Source of the DNA: Membranipora membranacea
Taxonomy: Eukaryota > Bryozoa > Gymnolaemata > Cheilostomatida > Membraniporidae
DNA length: 64,000 bases
Direction of reading: 5' to 3'
Assembly (NCBI GenBank): GCA_914767715.1
Contig: OU612071.1
Span: forward strand, 8,849,493 to 8,913,492
Position 1 is the stretch's first letter, and every line of letters starts with the position of its first letter. Positions 1-12,258 of the stretch are shown here, in pieces. The notes beneath the pieces are model-generated. The model worked only from the letters and a program-made list of their open reading frames with translations. It did no database searches and was not told the DNA's origin. A program made the translations under genes and the position numbers.

Positions 1-317
1 CCAAAGTACGGAGGACAAGCAATGATACAATATTATTGTGTCACTTCAATTTCTGGAATGGGAAGAGACAGGTTGTGTGTTATCAGTAACTTTGTTGATG
101 ATACTCTGAATTTAGTGTCGTTATATGGGTCAGGTAGCAGGATCTGTAATGGTAGTGATGGTAATATGTATGGCCTTCAAGATTACATTACTACAACGGT
201 AGTATCATGCTCCGAATTCCTGATAATAACAAGCAAGCTGGTGCTTCACATGCCGGCTCACATACATGAAGCCTTCTTAGGAGCATATACCAAACATCAC
301 TCCCTGACTGAGCAAAG
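1..317 (+). promoter_or_regulatory. 5' flank / leader of CTL-1
   Basis: This segment matches the conserved 5' leader of the other array members (compare 24705-25032, 41625-41954, 52310-52643). It contains the recurring short upstream frame that begins with the residues MGRDRLCVISNF. The leader donor present in CTL-4, -7, -9 and -11 (GTATGTAAGT) is lost here: the sequence reads TAATGGTAGTG. The CCAAT/TATA part of the promoter would lie to the left of the window. Confidence 0.6.
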
Positions 318-2035
318 ATGGGTGTTTCAGTAGAGAAACGTAGTAGACCTGATCGTCAAAGTAAAGTCATAGTCGGCGCATTTACTCTGGTCTTCCTGCT
401 GATAGCTGTAATGTTTTGTGTCGGTGGTATCGGTGCTCTTCACATCAAAGAGCTTCAGGATAAGATTGAGAGCTTAGAGAAGGTCAGTTTATATTTATAT
501 TTGAAGACTACCCAAAGACCAACGCATATTATGATAAAGCTGTTCACCGTGACATCCCAATGCAGAGAGTGAGGGTTGCCTTCCCTTACGGGATACAATT
601 TTACCACCATCACCATAATTCATGTGAAGTAGAACATCAAACTTTTTCCCATGCAAATCTAACACAACTTTCTCATGAGTAACTGCCATAATTTAACATG
701 CTTTGGGTACCATTGGGATGGCTGCATACTTAGAAAATGACTTCTCAAGCAGTAATTAACAATATAATGTTAACCTTAAAATTGGACAATTATATGGAAT
801 TCTTTCAACAATTTGGTTGCACTTGAGTATGAACAACTATAAATGGTGTCCTATTTCAGGTTTGTGGGCCCAATCAAGACAATCCGATTGACAGACGAGA
901 GGTCCTATCATCATCATCTTCATTGTCGAATCAAGACATCCAAGCTCTGCTTGTGACCCAGCTACAGGATAGGATATCTAACGTACAAGTCCAGTGCAAG
1001 GTCGGGGATTCGGACCTCCAGCGTAAAATCACTGATCAGGCTGCTGATCTCAGAAAGGAGATGAAATCTGAATCCTCGCATGTTCAACAACAATTTGATG
1101 AAATTCGTTTGCAACTCAGTAAAGAACTTGGCACAGTTGATAAAGAGATGGAGATAGTTACCAACATGATAACGATTCATCATCCTAATTATACAGGTAA
1201 TTCTATATTTAGATTCTGTTTTGTAATCTGAATGAATGATTAATAAAGGCAAAGGACAGAGAAGTGGTAGACATAATTATTAACCCCAAAGTTATTGAAG
1301 TGCTGCTGAAACCAATCCCTGTTTTATATTTGAAACTTTTTAGTAGTGAGGGGGTCAATGCTTGTATAATAGTTGTGTTCCTTAGCATGCACATTATCGT
1401 TCATGATATACTGTTTATCGTCTGTTCATCTTCTGCAGATATCACTTGTGCCTCTGGCTACAAACTGAATCCATATCGAGGTACATGCACCAGATTTGTG
1501 AAGACAGCTCTCAGCTGGTTTGATGCTAGAGAAAGTTGTGAAAATGCTAGTGAATATCTCGCCACATTTGATACTTTGGAGTCTGCTTCCTGGGTCAGAC
1601 ACCAACAGCTTACTGCAGGTAACTACTTGATGTGACCACCTAATACATTGTGCATCATGTTTTAAATGAATGTCTCAAGACTAAGATTATCTCGAAATTC
1701 ACCTTTGGTTTAATTTGTTATGCATCATTGTATAATTTTCAATTTGATTCTGAATTGGCAGGTTATTCCTGAGTTGGGGAAAGAAAACTCTACAGCCACC
1801 CAGGTGCATGAGAAAACCTTGTTGACCCATAACCTTTCATGTAACTAATGATTCAAGCCATTGTGATTAGGAATGATTACAACTATTATATATTTCAGGA
1901 TGGACTGGACATGCCTGGATTGGGGGAAGGAAACTTGGCACGAGCCCCACATTCAGTTGGTATGGTATCAATACTGGGCCTCTATCTTTGAGTTACTGGG
2001 CAGCCGGGGAACCTACTAGTCCAGGCACAGAGCAC

Positions 2036-2450
2036 CAGTGGCGTATATTAGCACTCACGGCCCACGGATTTACGTGAGTGGCTGAATAGCTCAGTGTGTA
2101 GAGCGCCCGCTTTATAACCAATTTTAATCAGAATGTTGTGGGTTCGAATCCCAGCAGTGTCAGTTTTTTTTCAAATGGGTGCTTTATAACTGGAGCATTT
2201 TTACCGTAATCTTCTACTGCTATTGAGTTGTTTTCTGAAAGTACCCAACAGCTCAGTGAGCTATTGAAATACCTCTCTGCTTGCACTATTTTGCTACCAA
2301 TAGGCAAAAATTTCCGTGGTGGGAGGGCGCTTAAGCGCCCCTCCCACACCCTCCCCGCCACGCCTACGGCGTGTGGATCGGGCTGCGCCCGAACATTATG
2401 CTCATCTCTAAAAAGTCAGTGAGTGAAAATTTTTAGAATATACGCCCCTG
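2036..2450 (+). mobile_element. Non-autonomous hAT element (MITE) with a tRNA-like module
   Basis: The ends are imperfect inverted repeats: CAGTGGCGTATATT at the left and AATATACGCCCCTG at the right (13 of 14 match). The element is flanked by an 8-bp direct duplication CAGAGCAC (2028-2035 and 2451-2458). An 8-bp duplication with CAG-type termini is diagnostic of the hAT superfamily. The undisturbed target is visible in the paralogous exon 4 of CTL-12 (62190-62215). The inside holds a tRNA-like stretch and a GC-rich hairpin-prone core near 2320-2395. There is no transposase frame. Confidence 0.93.
2081..2170 (+). other. tRNA-like Pol III module inside the hAT MITE
   Basis: An A-box-like stretch (TAGCTCAGTGTGTAGAGC) can pair as a D arm. 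A B-box (GGTTCGAATCCC) follows, then a run of eight T residues at about 2164-2171 that could end Pol III transcription. The acceptor and anticodon stems do not pair, so this is a tRNA relic or a SINE head, not a working tRNA gene. Confidence 0.6.
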
Positions 2451-2554
2451 CAGAGCACTGCATCGCAACGTGGGGGGGCAGCCTTCACTTTTATTGGAAT
2501 GACTCCACGTGCAGTTCAAGACAGTACTTCATCTGTGAGCAAAAAAGTACCTAA

Positions 2555-4512
2555 GTTGTTGCCATCTTATGTATACCTGATCCTAACAGTGTCTGGTATT
2601 CACTGTTTGTAAAATAAAATATTACAGAACTGAATGATTTGTGAATTTAACAATTTTGGTTGTCACTTCAATCATTGAGTTGCCAGCAGAAAGCAGGCAT
2701 ACTTCAAATAAATATTTGCAAGCCAATATAAAGTCCTACAGAGGTGCAATCATAAGTTAATAAAAATTGCTAATCAACTCTATATGATCTCACAGACCTA
2801 GTTTCCTGTGGGAAGAACAAGATCTCAAAGAAGCTTCCAGTAGTAAATACTGTTCGGATCAGGACCATAAATACAGGAGGTCTACTGTGTGCTTGCATGC
2901 AGTATAAAGATCCCCCTCTGCCTCTTTGAAAAAAGAGTAGCCGGCAACGGCGGGCAAGGGAATAGGTAACTACCCCACACCAATGAACTAAACCTCCAGG
3001 AAGAACAACTCATAGTTAAGCTGGCTGCTGATTGGATAATTCCGAAAAATTGAAAAATGATGTGCATGCATAAATAATGGTCACATGAAATTAGAGAGTG
3101 ATCAGTAAAAAATGAAATTGCAATCACTAGGAGTAATTGTTTATGATGAAACATGGTTATGAGGGATAACAGGACTCATACCTTCAACTGCCTGTCCAAC
3201 ATTCCATGATTTAGAGTCAGATGACACATTCCTCAGCATATCTTGCTTGTATATGCTTATTTTAATGAGATTTTCATCATTTTACAATCAAAATGTGAAT
3301 GTTCAATGTATTTACCTGCAAGGTATATGTTCTTTGCAATATAGCCCATAGCCACATGTTTTTAGATTGATCAATTATGGGTTCTGCGTAGAGATTCCAG
3401 GATTTATAGAGTGAAAAATTAACATTTTAATGACTTTTATCTGCATTATTTTTGAGGTTTAAGCATTGTATATCTGCAAAGGATGGCATCTAAACTGTCA
3501 ATGAGCATCTTCTCTATAGTTCCATGTCTCAGTTTAGTGAAATAAACCATCAGTTATGAGAATATTTGGTGTCAACACCATGGCCATCAAGCCTCATCAC
3601 TAAGCATATTCACAGAATTGCGGTTATTTTCTAGTGAGTCAGTGTATTCAGTGTAACCCACCCCTAATTGCTACAAAAGAACTTGGGCTATCATGGAGTT
3701 ATGTTTCCAATTTAGTGTGTTTTTGAGAGGACAACTCTGAACCAACTGCACACACCTCAATTGGTCATGTGACTGCAGTTGTTCTTCCTGGAGGTTTAGT
3801 TCATTGCCCACACAAGCCAGCCGAGCTTAAGGGGGCCCGTTAAATAGGGCGGTCAAATAAGACCTAGTGCATAGAATAGAAAAAAAAAATCAAACATCAA
3901 CTACAGTCTAGGGACCCAATTTATTTTGTTTCAAAAAATGGCCGTAGATATAACCAATCGTTCTCTATCATGGTCATGAACTTTACACAATGTAGCTGCA
4001 GTACTCAAAATCAAATCTTACCTCACAAAAAAGTGGTATCTGACAAAGTCTCCGTACAAGACTGTCAAAGTAATCCGGGCGGTACAGAATTCTGAATTCA
4101 TCAAGGAGAGAAAACGCATTTGCTCAGTGTGTAGGCGGAAGCAAATACTTATTAGCTATGCTAGATATAGAGAAGCACCGAAAGATGTCCAGTGTCACTT
4201 TCAATATACAACATAAACACTTTCAGTGACCTGCCATTGTCTGTCAATCAATCAAACATAGGCTGCAATACTCCTGTATAGTCTATAGTAGTTGTATAGT
4301 CTACCAATGATGAGTGTTCGGCATAGTAAATGACCCAATAGATATTGCATTGCCACTGAAACACAATCCAACATAATATGGGATTCTCAAACACATGTAG
4401 GCCGTGAGTGCTAGCCTTATAGTGAAAAGTTACTCTCACAGGACTTTTTAGCATAGAGAGGGTCAGTGCTGCACAGGACTTTCACTATTTATCATCTCTT
4501 CATCTTATACAG
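2555..4512. other. Spacer between CTL-1 and CTL-2, with a foreign block
   Basis: 2555-2845 and 3885-4240 match the spacer after CTL-12 (62305-62600 and 62625-62980). The roughly 1-kb block between them (about 2847-3884) is absent there and is therefore an insertion. It contains a perfect 30-bp inverted repeat (2981-3010 with 3777-3806) and an A-rich run near its right end. From about 4250 the sequence switches to the intron-2 sequence that precedes exon 3 in CTL-5 and CTL-7. No gene is seen. Confidence 0.6.
2981..3806. repeat. Perfect 30-bp inverted repeat, arms about 770 bp apart
   Basis: The left arm is 2981-3010 and the right arm 3777-3806; the core sequence is AACCTCCAGGAAGAACAACT on the left and its complement on the right. 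The pair lies inside the block absent from the paralogous spacer after CTL-12, so it may mark an inserted or folded-back element. No target duplication was found. Confidence 0.7.
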
Positions 4513-5271
4513 ATATCTCCTGTGCCTCTGGCTGCAAACTGAATCCATATCGAGGTACATGCGCCAGATTTGTTCGGACACTTCTCAGCTGGTTTGATGC
4601 TAAAGCTACCTGTGAGAAATCTGGTGAATATCTCTCTACATTTGATGCTTTAGAGTCTGCTTCCTGGGTCAGACACCAACAGCTTACCGCAGGTAACTTC
4701 TCAATTCCACCATATTTTCTGTTTTGCGGATAAGTCTATAGGACAAATTCGAGATCACAAATTTGTGAATCTGAGATAATCTTGAATGTGTTGTGGTGAA
4801 CAATATTCTTAGCGAAGACATCTAATTCAGACTTAAACAGTACATCGATTATCATCATATTGTAAGAGAACTAGCCCTATCCAGGTTTGTTTCTCAAACT
4901 ATTATCATTCCTGTCACAATTTTTAACAATTCGGGCAAAAGTAATTCTCAACAGCTATCCTTACTCAGAGCGGTACTATTGAAAGCTTACTCTAGAAAAT
5001 AGACAACTTGGTAACAAGTCTATGATTACTTTTTTAAGGGTGGACAGGAGCGGCTTGGATTGGCGCAAGCAAACTCAGCAACAGCCCAGAGTTCAGATGG
5101 TATGGTATCAATACAGGGCCTGAAACTTTGAGTTACTGGGCAGTCAGGCAACCTAATCTTCCCGGCACCCAGCATTGCATGACTACCTGGGCAGAGGGCC
5201 TTCATTACTACTGGGGTGACCATGATTGTAACACTAAACTGTACTTCATAGGTGGGGTGAAAACTAACTAA
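4513..5271 (+). pseudogene. CTL-2: half-gene with CTLD exons 3 and 4 only
   Basis: Exon 3 is 4513-4692 and exon 4 is 5039-5271, with acceptor and donor sites in the usual phase 1. No exon 1 or exon 2 lies upstream before CTL-1: promoter-proximal sequence (up to about 4240) is joined directly to intron 2. Exon 3 has gained a cysteine (SGC instead of SGY). Exon 4 has lost the last conserved CTLD cysteine: the normal C-E before the end reads G-G. It ends like CTL-5 and CTL-7 (KTN-stop). Without a start, a membrane anchor and the final cysteine it is most likely a remnant, though it could serve as a donor of sequence to its neighbours. Confidence 0.8.
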
Positions 5272-5479
5272 TTTCTGTACATCTACTGCCGTAACTCCAA
5301 TAAAATACTTCTCAATAAACATTGCCCTATACCCAGCAAACGCAAAATGTTTTTAAAATGTTTTGTACCTCGTGATAATGTTGTGATCGGGCAATTGCAT
5401 TCAAGAGCATACTCCCTGATATTGTTGTATGATATCGGGTTGACTGGCTGAAACGCAGCTCATTGGAGATATCATATTA

Positions 5480-5800
5480 TTGTGTTTAAAACATCGCCTC
5501 AAAATGTTATTCCCATCACCTCACAAAATTATTTTTTGTAACATTATCAGCAAGTTTTGACATAATGCTCTAACGACAAGCTATCCAAAATGTTCCCATA
5601 ACTCCAATATAATATCTAGCAATATTGATATCCAATGTCTTTGTTTTAACAATTTTGTGTAACATTATCCACCTGTTGTGACATAACGTTCTAACAAGAA
5701 GTTTTCCAAAATGCTATGATAACTCCGATATAATATCCAGCATGATTGATATGCCATGTCCTTGTTGTAACAAGGTGCACCGACTGTTACTGTAACATCT
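5480..5800. repeat. Left subterminal tandem repeat of the 14.2-kb element
   Basis: Two diverged copies of a unit of about 119 bp lie head to tail at roughly 5538-5656 and 5657-5775. Each starts GTAACATTATC and includes the shared stretches TGTGACATAA/TTTGACATAA and TCCAAAATG. Related ATAACATTATC words also occur close to the right terminus. Subterminal repeats of this kind are common transposase-binding regions, but binding here is inference. Confidence 0.65.
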
Positions 5801-7320
5801 AGTGGAATTGACTATATGGCAATTTGACAAAAATGCTTTCATGACACTCTGTTAATGTTCTGAATGACTTCGTGGAATGACATCACTACAACTTCTTGAA
5901 GCTTATCCAGCAATAACATCATGGCAAAACAGGTGTAAAATTGTTCTCTCAAAATCATTTTGTAACCTGATCAAAACAATATCAATGAATAATCATCAGT
6001 AATTATATGATTACTGTGTCTCAGAGCTTTGCAAAATTTTATCAATAGATATATTACAGATAGTATATTTTATTATCTTTCATTTTATCTGTTTAGAAAC
6101 ATTTATTCTGACTGCAACTTGTGAGTGAATAAGTGGTTCCCACCATTTGAATAGCATATTTTTAGTTGTGGGAGGATTTTAGGCTAATGAGGCTTGGGTC
6201 AACGTCCGGTTGAGTGTGGTTTACATGATTGAACAACTTTTTGTGAAAGGTTGATAGTCATGCTGCGGCCCATCATGCTGGGCTTTGACGATTGGCTGTA
6301 TTTTGCTGCAAGGCACGCAGCTGAGTTTAACGAGGTTTTATGTTTGTGTTGCGAGTTCATATCATGTTCACCGTCTACCATATGTCCACAAGCAGTGCGA
6401 ATAATAACCACCATACCAGTTCTAATTTGTTCTGAAAAATTGACATTTCTAACCCTCATTTTATGAGTATGTCACATGGGCTTATGCAAAATTAACATCC
6501 GATGATGAATTGGGAGTTGTTCTCTCATGAACCATAATGTCATTGGGACTGCATTACGTTTACATCTAAGCATAACCCAGGAATTAAACACAGATGCTAC
6601 AATTCCGTACGCAAACTGGTTGGACCACATGCCATCGGAATTTTAACTTCATGTAGGAAGATCATGTACAATAATATTAGCTGCTTTGAATTGGAAGATA
6701 GGAATCATACAATATGACTTTTTGTTGACTATGCAGGAATGTGCACAGCAGCGTATCAAGTTTGAGAACTACCGCTATTTCTGTTTCAAGGTTTAAAATC
6801 TGATGTCACAAAGACAATCAGCCATACATTTAACAACACAAAATTATACCCGTACACGTGGGCACAGCAACTGCCCTATATTTAATAAATTGCTTTGCTT
6901 GCTTCAACATAAATAACTGTAGAATACAAATCCTTGAATTAGGAGAAAAACTATTGTAAACAATTTTATGCACACGCTTAACAAAGAGTTGCTCCCACTT
7001 GCATAAAAAATCACATTTATACATTGTTCGAATAAATTCCTAAGGTTCAAGGATTCCACACCATGCAATAATTGTTCATCACCTAAGGGATTGCTCATTG
7101 GGCACTATTGAATTACTTTTAGGGCCTGGTGTTGTCTGAATAAGTGGAAATTATATATAAAAAAAAGCGATGCTCGAAGCTTTTCTTGATCTATTGTGAG
7201 GAGAAAACTCTGAGAAGGGCACAATCGGATCGTTAATCCTGATTGACCACTATGGCTAGATTTGACCTGAAGGCAGTCAGGGTAGAAATAGTTTGCAGGC
7301 AAACCAACAATAAACAATAG
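5800..7320. other. Non-coding interior of the 14.2-kb element
   Basis: The sequence is AT-rich with only short frames. None has splice sites or recognisable protein character. I see nothing else that can be supported here. Confidence 0.4.
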
Positions 7321-7332
7321 TGATCACTACAT

Positions 7333-7918
7333 CATAGGTGCCCAAACTTGTCCTACCATGGGTCATATTCGCAGTTTAGAAAGTTTAGAAAATGTCCGTG
7401 GGCCAAGAGTAGTTATGCTTGGTGATTATTGATAGTCGCTAGGAGGCCCCATAACAAATATTTTGCTTCATAATTTTGAACATTGCATGAGGAAATAATT
7501 TTTGAGGCTAGTGAACTGACTAATCCAAATAATCACATGTCCTGGTTGAGGATTTTTCAAAACTGATTCCATTCGGAAAATTAGCAAATGAGCGAATAAG
7601 AGGGCGGCTTATAAAAACGGGAGAATCACAACCATTCAGGGGCGTATTGTAATTATTTTTGATGTAGAGAACTAATTCAACAAGCGGGAACTTTTTTGGT
7701 GTCCTTTTCTTGCAGACTGATGTTCTCTATTCAGTTGTAGGCCAATCCATGTAAGTTTTTTCAGAAAACAGACCATGTTGCATGGTATGAGTTATCAGGA
7801 CATTTGCGCCCCGCATGAATTATCACCGTTTGTAAAGTGTCACGATGGCAATTGAGCCACTTAAATTTGCTAGTTGTGGGCCACATTTGGCCCATGGGCC
7901 CCAATTTGGACACCCTTG
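7333..7918. mobile_element. Non-autonomous hAT element, 586 bp
   Basis: The left end starts CATAGGTGCCCAAACTTG and the right end finishes CCAATTTGGACACCCTTG, which are imperfect inverted repeats of the CA-GGTG-CCAAA type. Both flanks carry the 8-bp duplication CACTACAT (7325-7332 and 7919-7926). The subterminal GGCCCATGGGCC stretch is typical of hAT non-autonomous elements. No transposase frame is present. It is nested in the 14.2-kb element and so is younger. Confidence 0.9.
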
Positions 7919-7926
7919 CACTACAT

Positions 7927-10057
7927 AGTCATGGTTTGAAGTTAAAATCTGGTTTTCAGTCTTCCTAAAATTTAAACGAATTATAAAGTACATTTAGTAC
8001 AAAAATTATCACATTTACATGTTCACTTTTGAAATCTCAGCAAACGACAATTCAACTTTGAGACATGCATAATGATTGATAGGGTTTGCTCCTCACACTT
8101 ACATAGAAATTAATTAATCAAGGGTAAGTCCAACAAAAGAACTTTGCTGACGAAGTGTTTGAGGATAGATACCATCAATCAATCAAGCAATTTATCAGTT
8201 CACAATGTATTACACGTGTATCCCTAAAACTTCCGCCTCCATTACACATCGGCAATCTAGACAACAAATTAGTTATTTTGGTATCACATTTATACGTGGC
8301 TGTCTGCGCTGAAGGTAAAAAGCTCACATTTAAAAATCAGAAATTGAAATTCTAGCGATACATACTATAGAAATGATTCCTAAGACAATGATTTACAGAG
8401 TCGATTTCTCCCTTTTGATTGTGACCCTGCCATCTTTTACCAAAGCGCCTAAGTAAACCCAGCTGAGGGGTTAGGGGGCGCTGGAAGCCTACCCAACGGG
8501 GTTCGGCGCAGAGCCCCGGCCCCAAAGCCTAGAGAGCAATTTTGGGCCTTTGCATTGCATTGACTGGGTTTTGTAGGAGTGTCTCAGGTGAAAATTCACA
8601 AGCAGATTACTAAAAGAATAAAGCAGTCAACCTAAATAGTATGGAACCTACAGCCACGATCGCCATCCCGAACGCCATTAAGGGCTGCCTGTGGGTTGTT
8701 TTTTGTTGTAATCTAACTTATCATACAATCAAGGTGCTTGTCAATTAGATCAGGAATAATTCTGCCTGGTATCATACCTAATAACCTAAAGCAAGACATA
8801 AGTATTCCAAATGACAGCACCTTAATCGGCCGCCTGTATATCAACGATGTGTTTTTTCTGAGGGAGATCAATTAAATAAGCTTGAGCAGACACAGCTGAA
8901 TTTTATTGTGAAAAAACTACTGAGCTTAGCTGACTTTGAACAAGAGAAAATCACAGATGAGTATGGGCTAATAAATTCTGTGTTAATTTGGCCTCAGTTC
9001 AATCTGTGCTAAATAAGGGACAGTTTGTTGACACCCTCTGATTATTATGATTATAACACTGGGCTAATACAATTCACTGCTAAGCTTCTGATCCCACTGT
9101 TGAATAGAGTTGATGATTGACTGTCCATTCATACAGTTATAAAATTATCAATGTAAATAAACATACATCATCTAGTATTGTCATTTACATGAAATAGGTA
9201 TATATTTTGTAACTTTGGGGTGTGGCGGTATACTATAGAACATTCCTGTTGCTCTCTTCCACTGGTCACGCCTGCGACGTAACCAGTTGATCAGGAGCGA
9301 CTCGGAATGCAGGCAAATGGACCAAACTTGGTCTAGTATACTAGGACATGGCCCTTATATTTTAATTAAGAGGTAACATGAGTGAATATAATTAGGCTGA
9401 GTATTATGTAACCTCAAGGTCAGATTATCAAACCATTACTGGCTAGGTTTCATCTGGCTGAAAAGTGGGATGGCAGTCATAAGATCAAAGTGATAAACAT
9501 CATGAAATTCCTTTGCCTTGATAATGATCGATCAATCACATGCAGGTATGGTGTAAGACTACCTGTCATACATGACAAGTTGGCAGACCCAGAAATCAGG
9601 AGGTCTCCAAGGACGAACTATAAACCCGGACTACCACTCTGCGTCCAAGAGTGTGGATGCAATTTAGGCCTAGTGTATAATATTTCCAAGCCAAAACTTG
9701 ACTGTAAATTTTGTTAATTGCATAATTTTACCTCAATATGTGGATGAAATTGTCTTGATTTAACCAACTTGGGAGGAGCAGCCTTAACAACACTGGTAGG
9801 TAAGGCTCGAATATTGAATAGCCACTTACAATACGTAATGTTAATAAGCAAATACATAGGTATGTGTACTGTGATGGTAGGAGAACACAGTAACTCTTGC
9901 AAAGGGTAGCTTCAAAAAGTTTCTGAGTAAAGGAAGCTGAAAAAGGGAGGAGAAAGGGAGATAGGGAGGGGATGGGAATTACCCCTAAAAACTGGGAGCC
10001 TCCCTACCAAAAAGGGAGACTTGTCAGGTATGCTACCTGCATGTGATCACAGAGTAA

Positions 10058-10101
<44 letters not shown>

Positions 10102-12258
10102 TTATTCTGTGATCATAATGCTGTTGACTGTAGTAATAATTTTTTCTCAGTTTGCATTTGACATGATCTGGCAACTGTCACTGCGGGAGGTTAATCTTCG
10201 ACTATGTTGTCCTTTTTATGAACTCAGGGACTGTGGAAATAGTGTGCAAATCCTATGTCTGTTTAGACAGAATAGTTACGGAATGCACTTTCTATTGAAT
10301 AAGTCAGAGTCATACACTTAGGTGCAAGATTTACTAGCTTACAGACTATGCATGATAATATCTGGCATTATTCAATTTCCACAGGCTAAGTAATTGGCTC
10401 ATCCAACATTCCCTAAAACCACAAACTGATTGATTCAGCAGCCACACGTTTCAAAATGATTATGATGTAAACAATTTCAACAGTTCAATAAAAGGACAGA
10501 TAATAATGACTGCAAAATAAGCAGTAAGCCCAAAATTGACCAGGGGTCTATGAACAAGGTTTTTAGGCCACATAAATCTGTACGTACAGGGGGGGGGGGT
10601 TCTCCTAGTTTTCGCCACATTCTACTGCTCAATAATTTATTTTTGACTGTTACCAGTTCCTAGTCTAATTTAAGCTCGACAAATCTTCATCCATGCTTTT
10701 TATATTGACCCAGGACGATTAAATGAGGCTAGGGTGTCAACTAAAATTTTTAATAATTTTTATACCCTTGTATACTGCTGCATTCCTATTCTGCTGTGAT
10801 AGAATTAAGAGAGTATGGAGTTTTGCAAAAAAACGATATTGAAAATTGGAATCAATATAACACATCATATGTAATAATCTGTGGAGTGCCAAAGAAAACT
10901 ATTTCTTTGTTTGTAAAGAAACAGGAAAAGGTCGAGACTTGATATAATTTATTACTTATTGGTTATTTCTGAGCGATGAATGAAATAAAAAAAACGACAT
11001 GAAATTAAAAAGTCTACTTAAATGAAAAGCAAATTATATCGGCGAGTGAAAAAACTGTCAAATTGCTATACAGCAGCATTTTGTTCAATGTTGATGTGTG
11101 TTTCGTGACACTAGTATAGACCTTATGACATGAATTAGCACTGCAGCGCACTGATGATTAATTATGCTTACTGCAACTGCTAACTGCAATTATGCTAACT
11201 GCATAATACAGAGGCACTACACAAATGATCATTGTGTATACCACAACAAATACCTTATGCTATCAGGACCTATGATATTATCTATAATAATAGCAAAATT
11301 TATAAATAGCACATTTGGATTACATTGACCTAGCTCAGTGTCAATCCTCTGGCATCCTGTGACATCATGCATCTAACCCTAGCATAAAACATCTTGCTAA
11401 AATTTTACAGTATTTTCCGACTGTTCAGATGTTTTACCCAATCGCAGGCACTTGGTGTCATGGTGTCAGGTAATCAACACACAGTCTTTTTCTGTGATTT
11501 GGTTCCGCTTTTTCGATATTTGCCAGATTATAGGCAGTACCTAACTACTTGCATGTCCAAGCATGTCAAAGCATGATTTCCAAGCAATAGCATAATACTA
11601 ATTAAATAGTACATCTCCAAACAAGCTTTGATCTTTTGAGTGAATAATTTGGCCATTAATTTGACACTTGTTACCTGGTTATTTCGGAAAGTTTTATATT
11701 CGACTTTTAAACGTTTGCAGGGAAATGAGTATACAAGTCATCATTCTGTCTAATTTACCCAGTCTCCCTATCTTATTTAAATTTTGTGCGAAATATATAT
11801 TTTAATCAATTAAATATTTATGATCTGTGTCTGACACAATTAGCCTATTGATAATCTCATGCAGTTATAGCAATTCTACCCCATATCATTCCTATGCACA
11901 CATGGTTGGAGCCACCAAAACTCGTTCGGGCTTCTTGTTGTACTAAGGTACACACAGAGACAACATCTTCATGTGTCGACTTTCTATTCATGATGAACAC
12001 AGACAACAGTTTCATACACCCACATGAAAATATCACAGGGTTATGTGAAATAGAGCTTATTTCAAGAATTGTGTTGTTGCAATATGCGGTCAAAACATTT
12101 TATAATTGACCACTATTGATAAGCACCCTTGTGACTTGTAAAGCACAGCCAGCCGAATAATTGTAGCTGGCATCAACCACTTGTGCCATCATAGGATACC
12201 TCATTCAATTGAAATCTAATCTGAAAACAACATCAGTCACTCAAACTAGTACAGCAAA
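7927..12258. other. Non-coding interior upstream of the DUF4806-type gene
   Basis: No convincing exon was found. Visible structure: a short GC-rich island at about 8455-8545, a purine-rich GGGAGG stretch at about 9935-10020, the (TA)n hairpin at 10044-10115, and a G10 run near 10590. The promoter of the gene at 12259 should lie in the last few hundred bases, but I see no clear TATA box. Confidence 0.4.
10044..10115. repeat. (TA)n hairpin with 17-bp flanking arms
   Basis: The left arm TGATCACAGAGTAAGGA and the right arm TCCTTATTCTGTGATCA are complementary except for one base. They enclose about 38 bp of pure TA repeat, which is itself self-complementary. The whole 72 bp can form one long hairpin or cruciform. 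Confidence 0.85.

Larger units (their letters stand above)
318..2554 (+). pseudogene. CTL-1: type II membrane C-type lectin gene, exon 4 split by a hAT MITE
   Basis: The exons are 318-482, 860-1196, 1439-1618 and 1899-2554, all with GT-AG borders and phases 0-1-1. Exons 1-3 are open and encode the basic tail (MGVSVEKRSRPDRQSK), the transmembrane helix, the coiled-coil stalk ending in an N-Y-T sequon, and the first CTLD half. Exon 4 is interrupted after about 137 nt by the 415-bp element at 2036-2450, and an in-frame stop follows soon after entry. Without the element and its 8-bp duplication, exon 4 would be the usual 233 nt, so the insertion is the only obvious lesion. The protein would lose the last three CTLD cysteines (the HC, the W-x-D-x-x-C and the ICE positions). 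Exon 4 resembles CTL-12 (W-I-G-G-R-K), whereas exons 1-3 resemble CTL-4/11/13, so the copy may be a chimera. Calling it dead is inference: a truncated transcript could still be made. Confidence 0.85.

Noticed and set aside
2081-2163. Functional tRNA gene (also 17625-17705 and 54800-54880)
   Set aside because: A- and B-boxes are present, but acceptor and anticodon stems do not pair, and each lies inside a mobile element.
5026-5322. Antisense open frames across exon 4 copies (also 30336-30686, 36851-37042, 62068-62292)
   Set aside because: They recur only because exon 4 is conserved on the other strand. They lack starts or splice sites of their own and are not open in all copies.
7630-7660. 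CAGGGGCGTATTG as a second hAT terminus like that at 2450
   Set aside because: There is no matching opposite end and no 8-bp duplication; it is a single short match.
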